Positions 29,994 through 40,830 of a stretch of DNA of 64,000 nt are shown here, piece by piece. The notes beneath the pieces were generated by a model. It saw only the letters and a program-made list of their open reading frames with translations, was not told the origin of the DNA and did not search any database. Each line of letters opens with the position of its first letter. Positions within the stretch are counted from its first letter, which is position 1. The position numbers and the translations under genes were made by a program. Source of the stretch: Byssochlamys sp. IMV 00236 (taxonomy: Eukaryota > Ascomycota > Eurotiomycetes > Eurotiales > Thermoascaceae); the NCBI GenBank assembly GCA_001931875.2, contig MSJH02000818.1, forward strand, positions 62,001 to 126,000, given 5' to 3'.

Positions 29994-31227
29994 TTTTGTG
30001 GGAGATGAAAGTAAGAGGAGATGAGACAGGGAGGAGTATTTTAACAAGGCATGTTAGATGCCTTTATAATGATTCTTTTCAAGGCTAGTTATGTTTGTGA
30101 TGATCTCGGAAGATGTTCCGTTTGTTTTGAAGGCGGGGTATGTACGTAAAGTGTATCTGTCTATCCCCCACGGGGTTAATCCGATCAACAGTTTCTATAT
30201 TAGAGCCCCGTACGGAGTACATAAATGCATTTTCCAAGCAATGTCAGAAAATACCTCTCGTTTATAACCATAGCTATCATGGGCCTAGGGGTCCATATAG
30301 CATACCGATTCATGGATATCAGAGCTTATGGTGACAATTAAGTAGTTTGACGGGGGATAACGTCCTGCCTGGCGCCGATGCCTGGTCGTCCGATCGATAT
30401 CAAAGGCGGATCGACGGTGAGTTGTCGCAGAGCGCCCGTGGGAGCGGTTGATGCGCGAATCATGCGAGATGGTCTGTTTCTGAGTAAGCTATGCTCGATG
30501 TTGTAAGTGATCCAGGTGTCACTTGACGCCAGATCCGGCATTCCGGCGGCGAAGCATTGACAGCATGCTCGTCCAAAGCGGGCTTAAGATAGCAGACCAA
30601 TACGCAATCAAGACCTATGTCATGTCGGAGCCGGCTGCCTCGAAGCTATCTCAAACTCTCGTTCAAGCCGGTAGAAACGTGTCGCCTGGCTATATTATTT
30701 TCCTATTCGCGAGCCGTCGCCATGAATTATTTCGTCTTTCTTGCTTATCGAGTTGAAAGATCTATTACTTCTATTGATATTATATTTTTTTACCCTTGTT
30801 CTTAGGCCAAAACTTTCGCTCTATTTAGACGACAATAAGGAAGATCTATTTCGGATAACGTGATACAAGAATTATAGACGACACGCGTCTCGAATCAAAT
30901 ACAGTACCCCAAAGATGTCTCTTCGCCAGTGCGTGCCCTCAAGCTCTATAGAACCACGAATGAGCCAAGTATTCCAACTGGAGAACATCCTGCTGTGATG
31001 CCGTGTATATGCGAACATAAAACCCAGTTTATGATAAAACTGGTGATGATGATGAGAAGGAGGACAGTTGTCGCGAAACATGTAGACTCCACGAGCGCCT
31101 TCGGTGTTTTCATGGATCGTGACCAAATTGCTATGCCCCCTCCCCTTTATTGGTACCTTCCAAAGCCTGGTGGAGGCTCCACGTCTGTAATGAAACCCAC
31201 CAAATTATTCGTAGCACATGGCTTCGA
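29994..31227. other. Intergenic region with gene relics
   Basis: There is no intact gene. It contains a GNAT-like fragment (separate entry). Overlapping frames at 30.9-31.3 kb on both strands have no recognisable family. AT-rich DNA lies around 30.75-30.85 kb. Confidence 0.5.
30523..30663 (+). pseudogene. GNAT N-acetyltransferase fragment
   Basis: The plus frame reads FRRRSIDSMLVQSGLKIADQ... YVMSEPAASKL, which matches the acetyl-CoA binding loop and following strand of fungal GNAT enzymes (typically R-R-x-G-[IV]-G-x-[LM]-L-[LV]). In this copy the second glycine of the loop is replaced (SIDS). No upstream beta-strands are in frame and the frame runs into AT-rich sequence downstream. I read it as a decayed remnant. 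Confidence 0.5.
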
Positions 31228-31778
31228 TCATGCGCTTACACAAACGGAAGAAGAGTTTTCAATCATCTCAGGAGGTGTTCTTCTGCTAGAGACGTTGTGG
31301 GTGTGAGGAAACTGAGAAGAGTCTGTGGTCAGACTCTGGAATTGTAATTCGAGTGAGAGCAGGATTCGTTGGCGCTGTTCAGCTAGTCCGCCAATAGCCG
31401 GACGAATGGGCGGAACGATGTTTCGATTTTCAATATCACGGAAGTGGCCTCGTGGAGCATCGTAGTCGTTGTGCTCTTCGTCTGCTCGTTGACGGGAATC
31501 TGTATTATGAGAGAAGATTAGCGTCGGTCGTAATACTACCTAGGTAGTATGTAGATATAAGACCGTGCGAACTTGCAGGGAGCTCCACGATGCGAACACG
31601 GAAGGAAGGGAAGTAAACAGGCACAGGAAAATAGAGAGAAAATAAAATCGATTCTCTGACATTGTGGATGCCATGTCCTGAGCAAGGAATGTCTTTTTTT
31701 TATCAAAAACCACAATCCAGGAACACACATTACTATAAGGCTGATGAGGCTTATAGCGGTCCCAGCAGAGAGGCCCAT
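31228..31778 (-). CDS. Possible small two-exon gene, unrecognised
   Basis: An open minus frame from 31499 down to the TGA at 31228-31230 (about 90 codons) follows a good acceptor (ATAATACAG). It is charged and non-repetitive (RQRADEEHNDYD, then AEQRQRILLSLELQFQSL). Upstream an ATG at 31778 begins a hydrophobic segment, MGLSAGTAISLISLIVMCVPG, then LIKKRHS, a plausible single membrane anchor. The donor linking them in phase 1 is uncertain; several weak GT sites exist between 31590 and 31680. A competing reading in another frame starts at 31662 with a signal-peptide-like MSENRFYFLSIFLCLF segment and gives a roughly 70-residue secreted peptide. Function unknown. Confidence 0.4.
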
Positions 31779-33080
31779 TCCCGTTATTTTGGGTGGACAA
31801 CAGAGTATCCAAGTAAAAGAAACCAGTGACCTAGGACGGAGGAATTCGAGACGAAGATAACACTTGAAGCATTGATCGACCATATAGAATTGCACATACA
31901 GTAACATCTTGGCCTACCTTTATAGTCTATGCCCTGACGCGAAGATGTCCTGGGCTGGTAGCCTAGTACAGTAGTGGACTGCAGGCAATATGGATGATGC
32001 ATTTTTTTTTTGGATTGAGCACCAATAGGACGCACCCTGTTCAGTTGTGCATGGTATGTACATACTAGCTTATCCTATCGGGGCGCCTGCGCCAGACCGT
32101 AGCAAAGACGCTAAGCGCTCATTAATAAGTAAGCTAGAAGCATGTGACTTAATATCAGATTTAGAGATTTAGTATAGGACTGACCTTAGGGACTTAAGAG
32201 AAATTTAGGGGTTTTAGCAATATTATCTAATGAAGGCTCAGGAGAAAGACACGGAAGTTCAAAAGCATGCACAATCACCACTGGATGGAGTTGGCGACGG
32301 ATTAGTTATTCCATTCAGACTACCGGAGCTCGTCGTCAGCTTGCTTCGCGCGGGTTCATTGCCCAAGATCACGAGCAGGGTCCGCAGGGAATCTGCCGTG
32401 GCGAGTCAAACCAGCCCCAAGGCGGGGAGTCGGTTCGTAATGTATTGTCCCAACTCTGCGACAAGGATAATCTTGGAAAATAAGTAAGATCAGCCGGCAT
32501 TTGAAATCTAAACCTCTTTCGGAAACAAATAGTTCAGACCTGGATAGAACGCTTTACCTTCTTCCAATATTGATTCCAGTCAGTAGAATTTCATACGAGT
32601 TGAACCCCCGCTATCTCTAACGAGTCTCAGGTATACATAGCTTTTATGCACATTCGCCAGCGGTTACTGCGATGTCGCGATAAGTTCCTGGTTCAGCTTT
32701 ATCATAGCGCATAATTGATTGCTATTTCTAATGCATGTATGTGGGGATTCTCGTTGAAATAATAGCTCAGTTCAGTCTTGCATCTCACTATCAGTGTTTA
32801 ATACAAATGAAGCTATTCTTACTAAGGAGAGAGAGAACCAGATTCGCAAGGTTGCGAATATATATCATTCAGAGCAAAGCTAATCCGCTCTTATTTTGCT
32901 TGCAAAGTATCAAAATACCTAAATAACATGCCCATTGCATCCGTCCCGTTGGAAAGAGAAAAACCCGCTTCAATATTAGGAAATACAACCTCAGAAGACA
33001 CGATCGAAAGGAAGCCCCATGGTAATATAATGGCATTTTAAGGAAAACAAGGCAGTGTCCATCAAGCAGCAACTAATTCT
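31779..33080. other. Intergenic, no supported gene
   Basis: The region is AT-rich with short frames only. A plus frame at 32230-32487 (85 codons, ATG start) has ordinary composition but no recognised family and no context. Confidence 0.5.
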
Positions 33081-36000
33081 TCAGAGCACGATCGCCAGTT
33101 CAGGTCTGGCCAAGCCATCATCCTCCAAGTTCGGATAATATGGTACCATTGCATCAGCGCCTTGGACATATGCATCATTGTACAATCTCCAGTATGGGTT
33201 GCGGACCTTGCGAGCAGGATGGAATAGTCCGGCCCACACATAGTTCATGACAACACCGGTTCCAACGGCCATTCGTATAGCATCGATAGCCTCGATGATC
33301 CGATCGATGACGTGCGGACTGGTTTCAAAGAGATTAGGGTATAGGAGATTCAGGAGATGGACCATAGCGTCTTCACAGCCGAGACCGACAACGCCAAGAG
33401 CAATGTGCTTAACAACACTGGCAGCAGTTTGCCGGTGAACCTGGTCTCGGTCGATAAGCGCATCCTCCAAGAGAGGAGTAACGGCGTAAACGTAATCCTT
33501 AGCCATTTCTCCAATGTACTCGAACAAGAAGGACATGGCTTTTAGGACACCGTTCTGGACATTGAGCTCTGGGACGCGGTATTCGTTCATGAGAGCTGGC
33601 AGCACTGTGAACGGGGCACAAGTTTCTGCCACAATACCGATAGCGACGGCGGTACAGACACGGGACTGACGTTCTTGGACACGAAGATTGTTTAAAAGCG
33701 TGGCGAGCACATCCTGAGGACCAATAGCCTTGGCGATGAAACCAAAAGTGTTGTTGGCAGCACGACGGATACCCTTCTTGTGAGCTTTCAACATGTCCAG
33801 AAGTTCGAAGCAAATACGCATCCATTCTCGCGCATTGACAGATTCCGGCCCGCGGTCCGCAATACGTCCGACGAGATCAATCGTGTTCTCCTGCACTTTC
33901 TCGTGTCGGTTACGCAGAATAGGCGTAAGGCGAGGAAGCAGATCTCGAATAGGAGGCTGCATCTGGTTGATACCGACCACCGTGACGATGGACCGGAGTG
34001 CACCCAAAATGGAACCCAGCACTTCGGGGTACTCTTCACCAAGATACTCGTACAACACGACTCCGAGCTTGCCCATGAGGGCATCTTCGCCACACTGCTT
34101 CATCACCATGGCAATTCGAGAGATGAGATCTGCTGCCTGTTGTCTGACAGTCGCGGATTTGTTGTTCAGTCTCCACAGGATCGTACTCACAATCTGTGGC
34201 AGGTAGGGTTTGCATCGCGTGCCCAGAGCATTAACGACTGTGCCGAAACCGTTGAGGATAACAATATCTTCAATGCTCTGTTCTTGGAAAGCGTACAGAA
34301 CACCGTCGATCAGTCTTTCTTCCAGTCGTTCGGAGATGTCCGCAGCCCCAAGAGAGGCAATAACCTTCTCGACGGTCTCCACGGTCATCTTCCTGTAGGC
34401 TTCGCTCTCATCTTTGAGGTTGTTGACTATCCGCTCAACGATCTCACCAGCGCCAACCTTCTGTCCAAGATCAACTGTTGTTTCGACCACCTGACGGTAG
34501 TTTCTCTTATCCAAAGCCATACGTCTGACCCAGAAGCTCTTGAAGAAGTCATTGAGCACATGCTCCTTCAAGTAACTTGCAGTGACACCATCTGTAGAGG
34601 CACACTGCGAGACGACTTTCAAAACAACCTTCTTCATTTCCTCATCAGGCGAAGAGAATTCCCGCAAGAGAATCTCCATGATCTGGCTGGTATAGTAGTT
34701 GGCATACTCCTCGTCCATCAGAGGGATGATATAGCCAACCGCCTTGAGGAACGCGGCGAGACCTTTACCACGCTGCTTCCTGGCGCCGGTCCAAAGAGGG
34801 TTCAGGATCTCATCAAAACTTTCGATACCGTATGGATTGGCGGCTTCGGCCAATGCGGCAATAGCCAGGGCAGTCACCGTTCGCACCTTCGCCTGCTCGT
34901 CACTGAGATTATCTGCGATACAGTCGACCAGGCCCTTGAGATGGGGCAGAATAGCACATCCCATCAGGATAGGAATCTGCTGCACGATCTTGACTCCTGT
35001 ATGACGGGCTTGCCACGATTTCTTGCTGCGGCACACTGCCCGAAGAAATGGAAGAAGAGCTGGAATACCAAGGGCAGAGGCAACAACGGCGAAGGCACGA
35101 GCAGTGGTATTCCGCACATACTCGTCAACATGGTCGATATCAGGGCGCATGGTACTGATCATGTGAGCTAGACCAGCAGCCTTACTGAGATTAGAGATAA
35201 TCTCGCGACCTTCCACTCGAGCATAGTAGTCTTGGTCAATGAGCAGAGGCTCAATGACGACAAGAATCTTATGCACATAGGGCCGAACCAGATCATCGAG
35301 CTTGTAGAGCACACGGTCAATGACCTTTACGAGCAAATGACGTTCTTGATCTTCCAAACTCTTCTCCATGAGGAGAGGGAGAATTTGATTAAACAACGGC
35401 CCAGCACCGAATTGTCGTGCATTGTCTGTAAGCTGACGCAAGGCGGTCTTTCGCATCGGAGGAGTACCGTTCTTCACCTTCAATAGCAATCTCATGATCT
35501 TCCTCTCCTTCAGTTCGTCAACGGACATCGTGTTTTCATCGGCTCCGTCGACTAATTTGCCGAAATATGCCATGTCTTCGGGCTTGAAAAACTGCAAATC
35601 ACCAACACCAGGGATATCGGTGGGCAGCTGCTTCCCCAGGGCACGAGCACTTTCGGGCTCCTGCATCATGAAACCACCATATCCAGCGGCGCTGGGCATA
35701 GGTGCGGGCGTGGCCATGAGCTTCCTTGCAGGCGTCCGGATGGGTGCGTATCCGGGGGGAGGCTCGAGGATCTTGTAGCCCTCGGAGGGCAGCATCATGT
35801 CAAGTTCCTCATCTGACAAAGGTGCATAGCGGGAGGAGATATCGGTTCCGAAGGCCATGGGTGCCGGCTGCGAAGGATGCATGGGAGTTGCCAATCCAGC
35901 GGCTCCTACAGGCGTCGCGCCTCCTAGAGCCGGCGCTGCTGGAGCTTGGTCCCATCTTGATCGCCGCTTGGGTTGTTCCTCGGGAGCTCCTGGAGCCGGG

Positions 36001-36815
36001 GTCTGGTCCCAGCGAGACTTCTTGGGCTTCGTTTCAGCAGGCTGGGCTGTTTCTGGGGCAGGAGTAGGCTCAGAGGATACATCCCACCTTTGCTTCCTCT
36101 TCCGAGTGGTTGCAACAGAGACTGTAGAGCCAGCATCGCGGTTCTCCTTGTCACTCTCTTCGATCTTCAGAGTGGCCTGGTGCTCCTCAACCACGTTTTC
36201 ACCGTTCGCCCGTCTTTCGGCGATGAGCTTTTGAACGCGTTCTTCCTCCTTTTCCAGCTCACGGAGAGCCATAACCTCTCGGTAGGTCTGGCCGTCAGTC
36301 TCGACGTTCGCATGGGTGTTCGCAGCGAAAGGATCGGCCCTGGTCGGCGTGAGAGGGCCCCGATTGAAGCGCCGCTTCTGGTAATCAGTCTCACGGTCTG
36401 CAATCCGGGCAGATTTCTCACGCCCCAGAAGTATGTCCTCTTCCTCAACACCATTTCCGTGCGCCATTTCATCTATCTGGTCCCTCGTCGCGGTATACTG
36501 CCCAACCAAGCGATGCCCTTGGTCAGCATCGGGCATATCTTCATCCTCCCCATCGACAGGGATTGATGTGTTATAACCTGCATACTTATCGGGACCATCA
36601 CGGTCGTAGAGGGTTGTATCAAACGATTCAGTCAGGGAGGCCTTGGTCGAGACGTCAGTTCGCTGACTGGACGGATCAAAGGTCTTAGAACCTTTCTTAG
36701 CAGCTGCGGCAGCATTACGCTCCGCTTGCAGCCGTCTGACTGCTTCAATGTCGGCTGCAATAGTCATCAGCGACTGCGCGTGAGGGGAAGATGGCGCTGA
36801 CTTACCGTCAGACAT
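33081..36815 (-). CDS. hsh155: SF3b155 / Hsh155 (SF3B1), U2 snRNP branch-site protein
   Basis: A single open frame of 1244 aa begins at [10 protein letters not shown] (36815), with no intron. The N-terminal region carries three U2AF-ligand-like Arg-Trp motifs at about residues 239-245 (KRKQRWD), 266-270 (KKSRWD) and 283-289 (KRRSRWD). The C-terminal 850 residues are HEAT repeats very close to human SF3B1: [60 protein letters not shown]. The Lys equivalent to human K700 (EQAKVRT) is conserved. The known role is clamping the U2 snRNA/branch-point duplex in the SF3b complex. The position I align to human V1078, in the segment KKxIRRAxV, is Asn1021 here (codon 33753-33755). Confidence 0.97.
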   Translation of the reverse strand: MSDGKSAPSSPHAQSLMTIAADIEAVRRLQAERNAAAAAKKGSKTFDPSSQRTDVSTKASLTESFDTTLYDRDGPDKYAGYNTSIPVDGEDEDMPDADQGHRLVGQYTATRDQIDEMAHGNGVEEEDILLGREKSARIADRETDYQKRRFNRGPLTPTRADPFAANTHANVETDGQTYREVMALRELEKEEERVQKLIAERRANGENVVEEHQATLKIEESDKENRDAGSTVSVATTRKRKQRWDVSSEPTPAPETAQPAETKPKKSRWDQTPAPGAPEEQPKRRSRWDQAPAAPALGGATPVGAAGLATPMHPSQPAPMAFGTDISSRYAPLSDEELDMMLPSEGYKILEPPPGYAPIRTPARKLMATPAPMPSAAGYGGFMMQEPESARALGKQLPTDIPGVGDLQFFKPEDMAYFGKLVDGADENTMSVDELKERKIMRLLLKVKNGTPPMRKTALRQLTDNARQFGAGPLFNQILPLLMEKSLEDQERHLLVKVIDRVLYKLDDLVRPYVHKILVVIEPLLIDQDYYARVEGREIISNLSKAAGLAHMISTMRPDIDHVDEYVRNTTARAFAVVASALGIPALLPFLRAVCRSKKSWQARHTGVKIVQQIPILMGCAILPHLKGLVDCIADNLSDEQAKVRTVTALAIAALAEAANPYGIESFDEILNPLWTGARKQRGKGLAAFLKAVGYIIPLMDEEYANYYTSQIMEILLREFSSPDEEMKKVVLKVVSQCASTDGVTASYLKEHVLNDFFKSFWVRRMALDKRNYRQVVETTVDLGQKVGAGEIVERIVNNLKDESEAYRKMTVETVEKVIASLGAADISERLEERLIDGVLYAFQEQSIEDIVILNGFGTVVNALGTRCKPYLPQIVSTILWRLNNKSATVRQQAADLISRIAMVMKQCGEDALMGKLGVVLYEYLGEEYPEVLGSILGALRSIVTVVGINQMQPPIRDLLPRLTPILRNRHEKVQENTIDLVGRIADRGPESVNAREWMRICFELLDMLKAHKKGIRRAANNTFGFIAKAIGPQDVLATLLNNLRVQERQSRVCTAVAIGIVAETCAPFTVLPALMNEYRVPELNVQNGVLKAMSFLFEYIGEMAKDYVYAVTPLLEDALIDRDQVHRQTAASVVKHIALGVVGLGCEDAMVHLLNLLYPNLFETSPHVIDRIIEAIDAIRMAVGTGVVMNYVWAGLFHPARKVRNPYWRLYNDAYVQGADAMVPYYPNLEDDGLARPELAIVL

Positions 36816-38229
36816 TGTGATGAGGGGGAGGGAAGGACAGCGATAAAGACAAACACGAAGTGAAGCGCGCAGAATCTGATGAAAGCTGTTGATATAGCTA
36901 CATTCGGATCGCAAACCGCAGCGAGTACGATGCGGCGATGGCTTTGAGTCGAGGTTGATCTCACGGTTGATGGCGAAAAGTCGTCGTCGCAAACGGAGAG
37001 GCAAATCAGCTTCAGCCTCATAATGACTAAGCACGAGTTTGTCACGTGTTAGTTATTGAATCACACGGCAGTATTGATGCCCCAGGCAGAAAGTCGCGTG
37101 ATATGCATCCTCATCTTCGCCCTCGAGGATCTTCCTCATCTATTATTACTTCCTCTTCTCGATTTTTCGGGGAGTCATTTCCGGTCATAAATTTTAGCGG
37201 TGATCTGGAGTTACGGAATTGGATGTTTAACCAACGCGATCAACGTTGACATCCTATGCGGCGCTTCCGCGACTGGTTGGTCATGACGATGCTAACGTTA
37301 TCCACTGAAGTGCTCTTCCTAATCTCTACTATAATGTGTGCGGATATTGAGGCCATTTATCTAATCTGGAAATGTTAGAAAGCATGCGCATTCGAGAGTT
37401 ATGGATTTTTTTGCTCGTTTCCACCCGTCACCATGTGGCAGTGCAGCGTCAGAAGTACTACGCCGTACATAGTCGACGAACAAGCGCGTATGTACGGACC
37501 AACTGCAATTCCACACTATTTCTTTGTTGTCTCCCAGTCACGGCAGACAAGCTCCCCCAGAATTATACACTAGCCATACATGATCTTCCTTTAAGCGCCG
37601 GGAGAAGCTTTGGTCCGCAGGCCCTGGTTACAAATGGCCGACGGACTGCTATCAGCTTTAGCTCTCCAGGCATTACTGCTATTTTTGTTTCTCCTCAGTT
37701 AACTATTCAGTCCTAGGGCGCAGCTGTATTCCTTGTCCCTGGATAGAGTTATTCATAGATGATGCTTTCATAGGCTGAGTCCGAGACATGTTCGCGGAAA
37801 CCCATAGGAAGGGTGGATGACCCCGACCTACGGAACTAGACCCAACATAAGGCTATATTTGTGACTCTGCGGCCTGTTTTTGGTCTTGTACTGTTGTCAG
37901 CGCCGCAGTGATCCAACATGAGCCTCTCTCCAGTATGCGTTGGAAAGAGGCGCTACTGGATATGGACTCTATAATGCGAGATTCTGATGTTGGTAGGATA
38001 TGCCAAACATAGCATTGATCACAGCCTCCAACTTGCAACCCTGGGGGCCATTTTCAAGGTGTTGAAGATAAATACGGCCTCCTTCCTATCGTCGTTGTCG
38101 CCCTAAGCATTGTCCCATCATACTCAGGCATCTTCAAACCTCATATATATATATCGCTGTTATCTTTCATTCTTGTCTTCTATATTGTGACAATATCGAA
38201 CAACCCGTCCCAACCTGCTACCGCCCGCG
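36816..38229. other. Divergent intergenic region, hsh155 and DUF3455 gene
   Basis: About 1.4 kb contain no supported gene. The hsh155-proximal 220 bp stay open in frame upstream of the ATG but without an ATG in a suitable context. A short (AT)n run at 38143-38153 lies about 75 bp upstream of the next start codon. A plus frame at 37372-37716 is composition-driven. Confidence 0.5.
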
Positions 38230-39044
38230 ATGTATTCGTTTGGAGGATTATTCCTTTCTCTCCAATTGTTACTCGCAGCGGTTGGCGCCGTTCCGTTGAC
38301 CGCAGCCATCTGGGACTCTGACACCTCCTCGACTGGTAGCAACCCATTCGCCGAATGCACGATTAGAACCACCACCGCGTCTCCGTCACTCAACCAGACA
38401 AAACCTGAATTACCTCCTCCAGCTGCAGACTTGAGGCTGAAATACGTTACTCTGGGCCGTGGCACCCAGAACTATACATGCGCATCCTCTGACGCTTCTG
38501 CTGCACCGGTAGCCCTCGGAGCAGTCGCCACATTATTCGACGCATCATGGATCACTTCTTCATTTCCGAAACTACTCGACCAGGTTCCACCTCTCCTCGA
38601 ACAGATATCTCTTGATAATTTGACCTCTGCTGTTGGGGCACTGAGGACGCCTCCAGCAGCACATGGCCACGGTGGAAATCTTGCGATTGGAAAGCATTAC
38701 TTCATAAATCCGACAACACCCTTTTTTGACTTCAGGATCAGTGGACTAAACGACTGGGCAGCGGCACAAAAGAAAGCTAGTGTTAATGCACCGGCTCCGT
38801 CTACTGCTGCTATGAACGATGTTCCCACTCCGGATGTGGCCTGGCTACAACTTATAGCAAAGGACGGTGTAGGAATCAAAGTAAGAGCCCCATGCGATGG
38901 TGTATGGATATGCAGTGCTGACTATGCTTTTCATAGGAAGTTTACCGCGTTGTAACTGCCGGGGGCTCGCCTCCCGCTACTTGTGAGGGACAAGCTTCAA
39001 GCATCGAGGTCCAGTATGCCGCTCAATATTGGTTCTATGGTTGA
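38230..39044 (+). CDS. Secreted DUF3455-family protein
   Basis: Exons are 38230-38880 and 38937-39044 (intron 56 nt), giving 252 aa. Residues 1-20 form a signal peptide (MYSFGGLFLSLQLLLAAVGA). The body shows PELPPPAADLRLKYVTLGRGTQNYTC, GAVATLFDAS, HYFINPTTPFFDF and, after the intron, EVYRVVTAGGSPPATC. This is the block order of the fungal DUF3455 family (often misnamed malate dehydrogenase in databases). Function is not established. Two cysteines per half and several N-glycosylation sequons fit an extracellular protein. Confidence 0.8.
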
Positions 39045-39327
39045 GGTCTCAAGTTATGGTCGAGTTTCCGCCATGACGGTATATCTTTGGTTGTGCAGCT
39101 GATTGATTACTGTGGAGAGTTTACAAGGAAGGTGAAGGTGGAATATGCTAGCAGGAGATTTAGCAGAATACTTTTATGATTTTACTGTACGACATCTATT
39201 TGGACCCAAGTATCGCCGAGAAGGCTCCACGCATGAAATTAGAAACATCGTCTATCCACCAGATTGTCCACTATAAAAAGAATTACCGAGCATACAGAAA
39301 CGACATACACAGCACTAAAAAGCAACC

Positions 39328-40401
39328 TCACTTTTTCAAGATGTTAATATTCTCCGCACCAACTCGTTCTGCTTCTCTATTCAATGCATCAATTTCCGCT
39401 TGGACGTACGGAATACCCGTTTCCAGTCTCTGCTCCCTCGTTAGCTGCTCAATCTCACCCGGGTAATATATCCGATCAACTCCAGCCATCTTGTCCGATT
39501 CCACAACCCTTCTGTACAGATAATCCATTCTCTCCTTGAAGTCTTCCAGGCTCATGAATAGGTCTGGTTTGATAGCGACCAGAAAATGACCTACATCCGC
39601 TGGTTTCGATGGATCATATGGATTAGTGACATGTCCTGCAAACGCCGAGCCAGACAACACGCCAGAGAAAACATCCATCATGATCGCAAGCGCAGAACCT
39701 TTCGGCCCACCCATAGGAAGCATGACTCCTTCGAGAGCTTGATTTGGATCATCCGTTTGCTTTCCTTCGCCGTCCAATGCCCAGTCGGTTGGGATCTTCT
39801 CCCCGCGACGAGCTGCCTTGTATATCTTGCCCCTCGCTGCGACAGAAGGTGCCATGTCCAGAATAAACGGCTTCTCCTTCCCTGCCGGTGCACCGCACGC
39901 GATAGGCGATACTCCCATTAGCTTTGACCGTCCACCCCAGACAGGTAGTGCGGGCGAAGAATTCGTAAAAACAGGACTCATCATCCCCGCATCTAGTGCC
40001 TGTTGCACAATCCACGCGGACATCCCGAAATGATTCGAGTGTTTCACTGAAACCATGCCGATTCCGAAGTCCTTTGCCATCTCGATCGCGCGCGCCATAC
40101 CCATATGTGCTGCGACAAAACCGAAGCCATTCTTCCCATCCACTTGTGCCACAACAGGAGTGATCTGGTTCAGTGAGGGATCTGCTTTGGCATCCAAGAC
40201 TCCTTCTCGAATCCGTGCCATGTATGAGGGGATGCGATTGATGCCATGGGTATCGACGCCACGAAGATCCGCTTGAACCAGACAATCGGCTACAATACTT
40301 GCATTTCTAGGAGGGACACCGTTGCCAATGAGGACTGAGCGCACGAATTCCGTAGCATCTGGTGCGCTAACGTATAGTTTATTGTCAGTTTGCGATTCCA
40401 T
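39328..40401 (-). CDS. Malate/L-lactate dehydrogenase-type oxidoreductase (Ldh2 family)
   Basis: An intronless 357-aa protein starts at MESQTDNKLYV (40401); the longer frame upstream lacks a suitable ATG. Family motifs are ADLRGVDTHGINRIPSYM, VKHSNHFGMSAWI, FTNSSPALPVWGG and GGPKGSALAIMMDVFSGVLSG. Known members (MDH, ureidoglycolate dehydrogenase, DpkA-type imine reductases) use NAD(P)H and a fold distinct from classical Rossmann dehydrogenases. The substrate cannot be assigned from sequence. No peroxisomal PTS1 is present; the C-terminus ends ILKK. It is convergent with the DUF3455 gene, 283 bp apart. Confidence 0.88.
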   Translation of the reverse strand: MESQTDNKLYVSAPDATEFVRSVLIGNGVPPRNASIVADCLVQADLRGVDTHGINRIPSYMARIREGVLDAKADPSLNQITPVVAQVDGKNGFGFVAAHMGMARAIEMAKDFGIGMVSVKHSNHFGMSAWIVQQALDAGMMSPVFTNSSPALPVWGGRSKLMGVSPIACGAPAGKEKPFILDMAPSVAARGKIYKAARRGEKIPTDWALDGEGKQTDDPNQALEGVMLPMGGPKGSALAIMMDVFSGVLSGSAFAGHVTNPYDPSKPADVGHFLVAIKPDLFMSLEDFKERMDYLYRRVVESDKMAGVDRIYYPGEIEQLTREQRLETGIPYVQAEIDALNREAERVGAENINILKK

Positions 40402-40830
40402 CGATGCTATTATAAAGGGGTTCTTTGAAGTGATAATAGTGAATATTTTGATTTCTCTCGTATAGAACCCTCTCACGATTCAAACAAAAGCCAGCGCTGA
40501 GTCAGTCGTATGCTGGGGGAACTAGTTAGTTACTTAGTGTTTCTGCGGGGTGGAAGTGGTGATTCGGACATACTCCGAAAGTCAAAAATGACCTCAGGTA
40601 CCTTAACAATGTACGAGCTTTTATGCGACAAGATTCTATTCTGGTGTAAGTTTTTTGGAAAAAGAAAGGAACTTAGTTTCTGCTCTGCAATAACCACCAC
40701 TTAGCTGACATATCAAATACCACACCTGTGTAACCTTTGAAAACCCTTAAAAACCCTTAACAGAAAGTCCTCACTATTAAAAACCTGCACCCCCGGAGAC
40801 ATTGCCGCTTAGTACATGGTGAAGATTTAC
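40402..40830. other. Intergenic between Ldh2-type gene and first deaminase
   Basis: These 429 bp act as 5' region of the dehydrogenase and 3' region of the deaminase. A direct duplication, AAAACCCTTA twice at 40741-40761, is visible. No gene. Confidence 0.5.

Noticed and set aside
30000..30047. N-terminal extension of the TcuA-like protein
   Set aside because: The extension begins with TTG. The ATG at 29993 directly precedes the FAD motif at the usual distance.
33780..35171. 463-codon open frame antisense to hsh155
   Set aside because: It lies wholly opposite the HEAT repeats of a near-invariant protein, has no family resemblance, and is explained by codon bias of the sense gene.
36776..36807. 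GTAAGT...GCAG inside the first codons of hsh155, looking like an intron
   Set aside because: Only about 32 nt, shorter than any workable fungal intron, and the coding frame is continuous through it.
36816..37034. 73-codon N-terminal extension of hsh155
   Set aside because: It begins without ATG, lacks similarity to the family, and MSDGKS is the natural start.
28434..40401. TcuA-like and Ldh2-type genes as one carboxylate catabolic cluster
   Set aside because: They are separated by about 9 kb containing hsh155 and a secreted protein, with mixed orientation and no transporter or regulator. Clustering is not supported.
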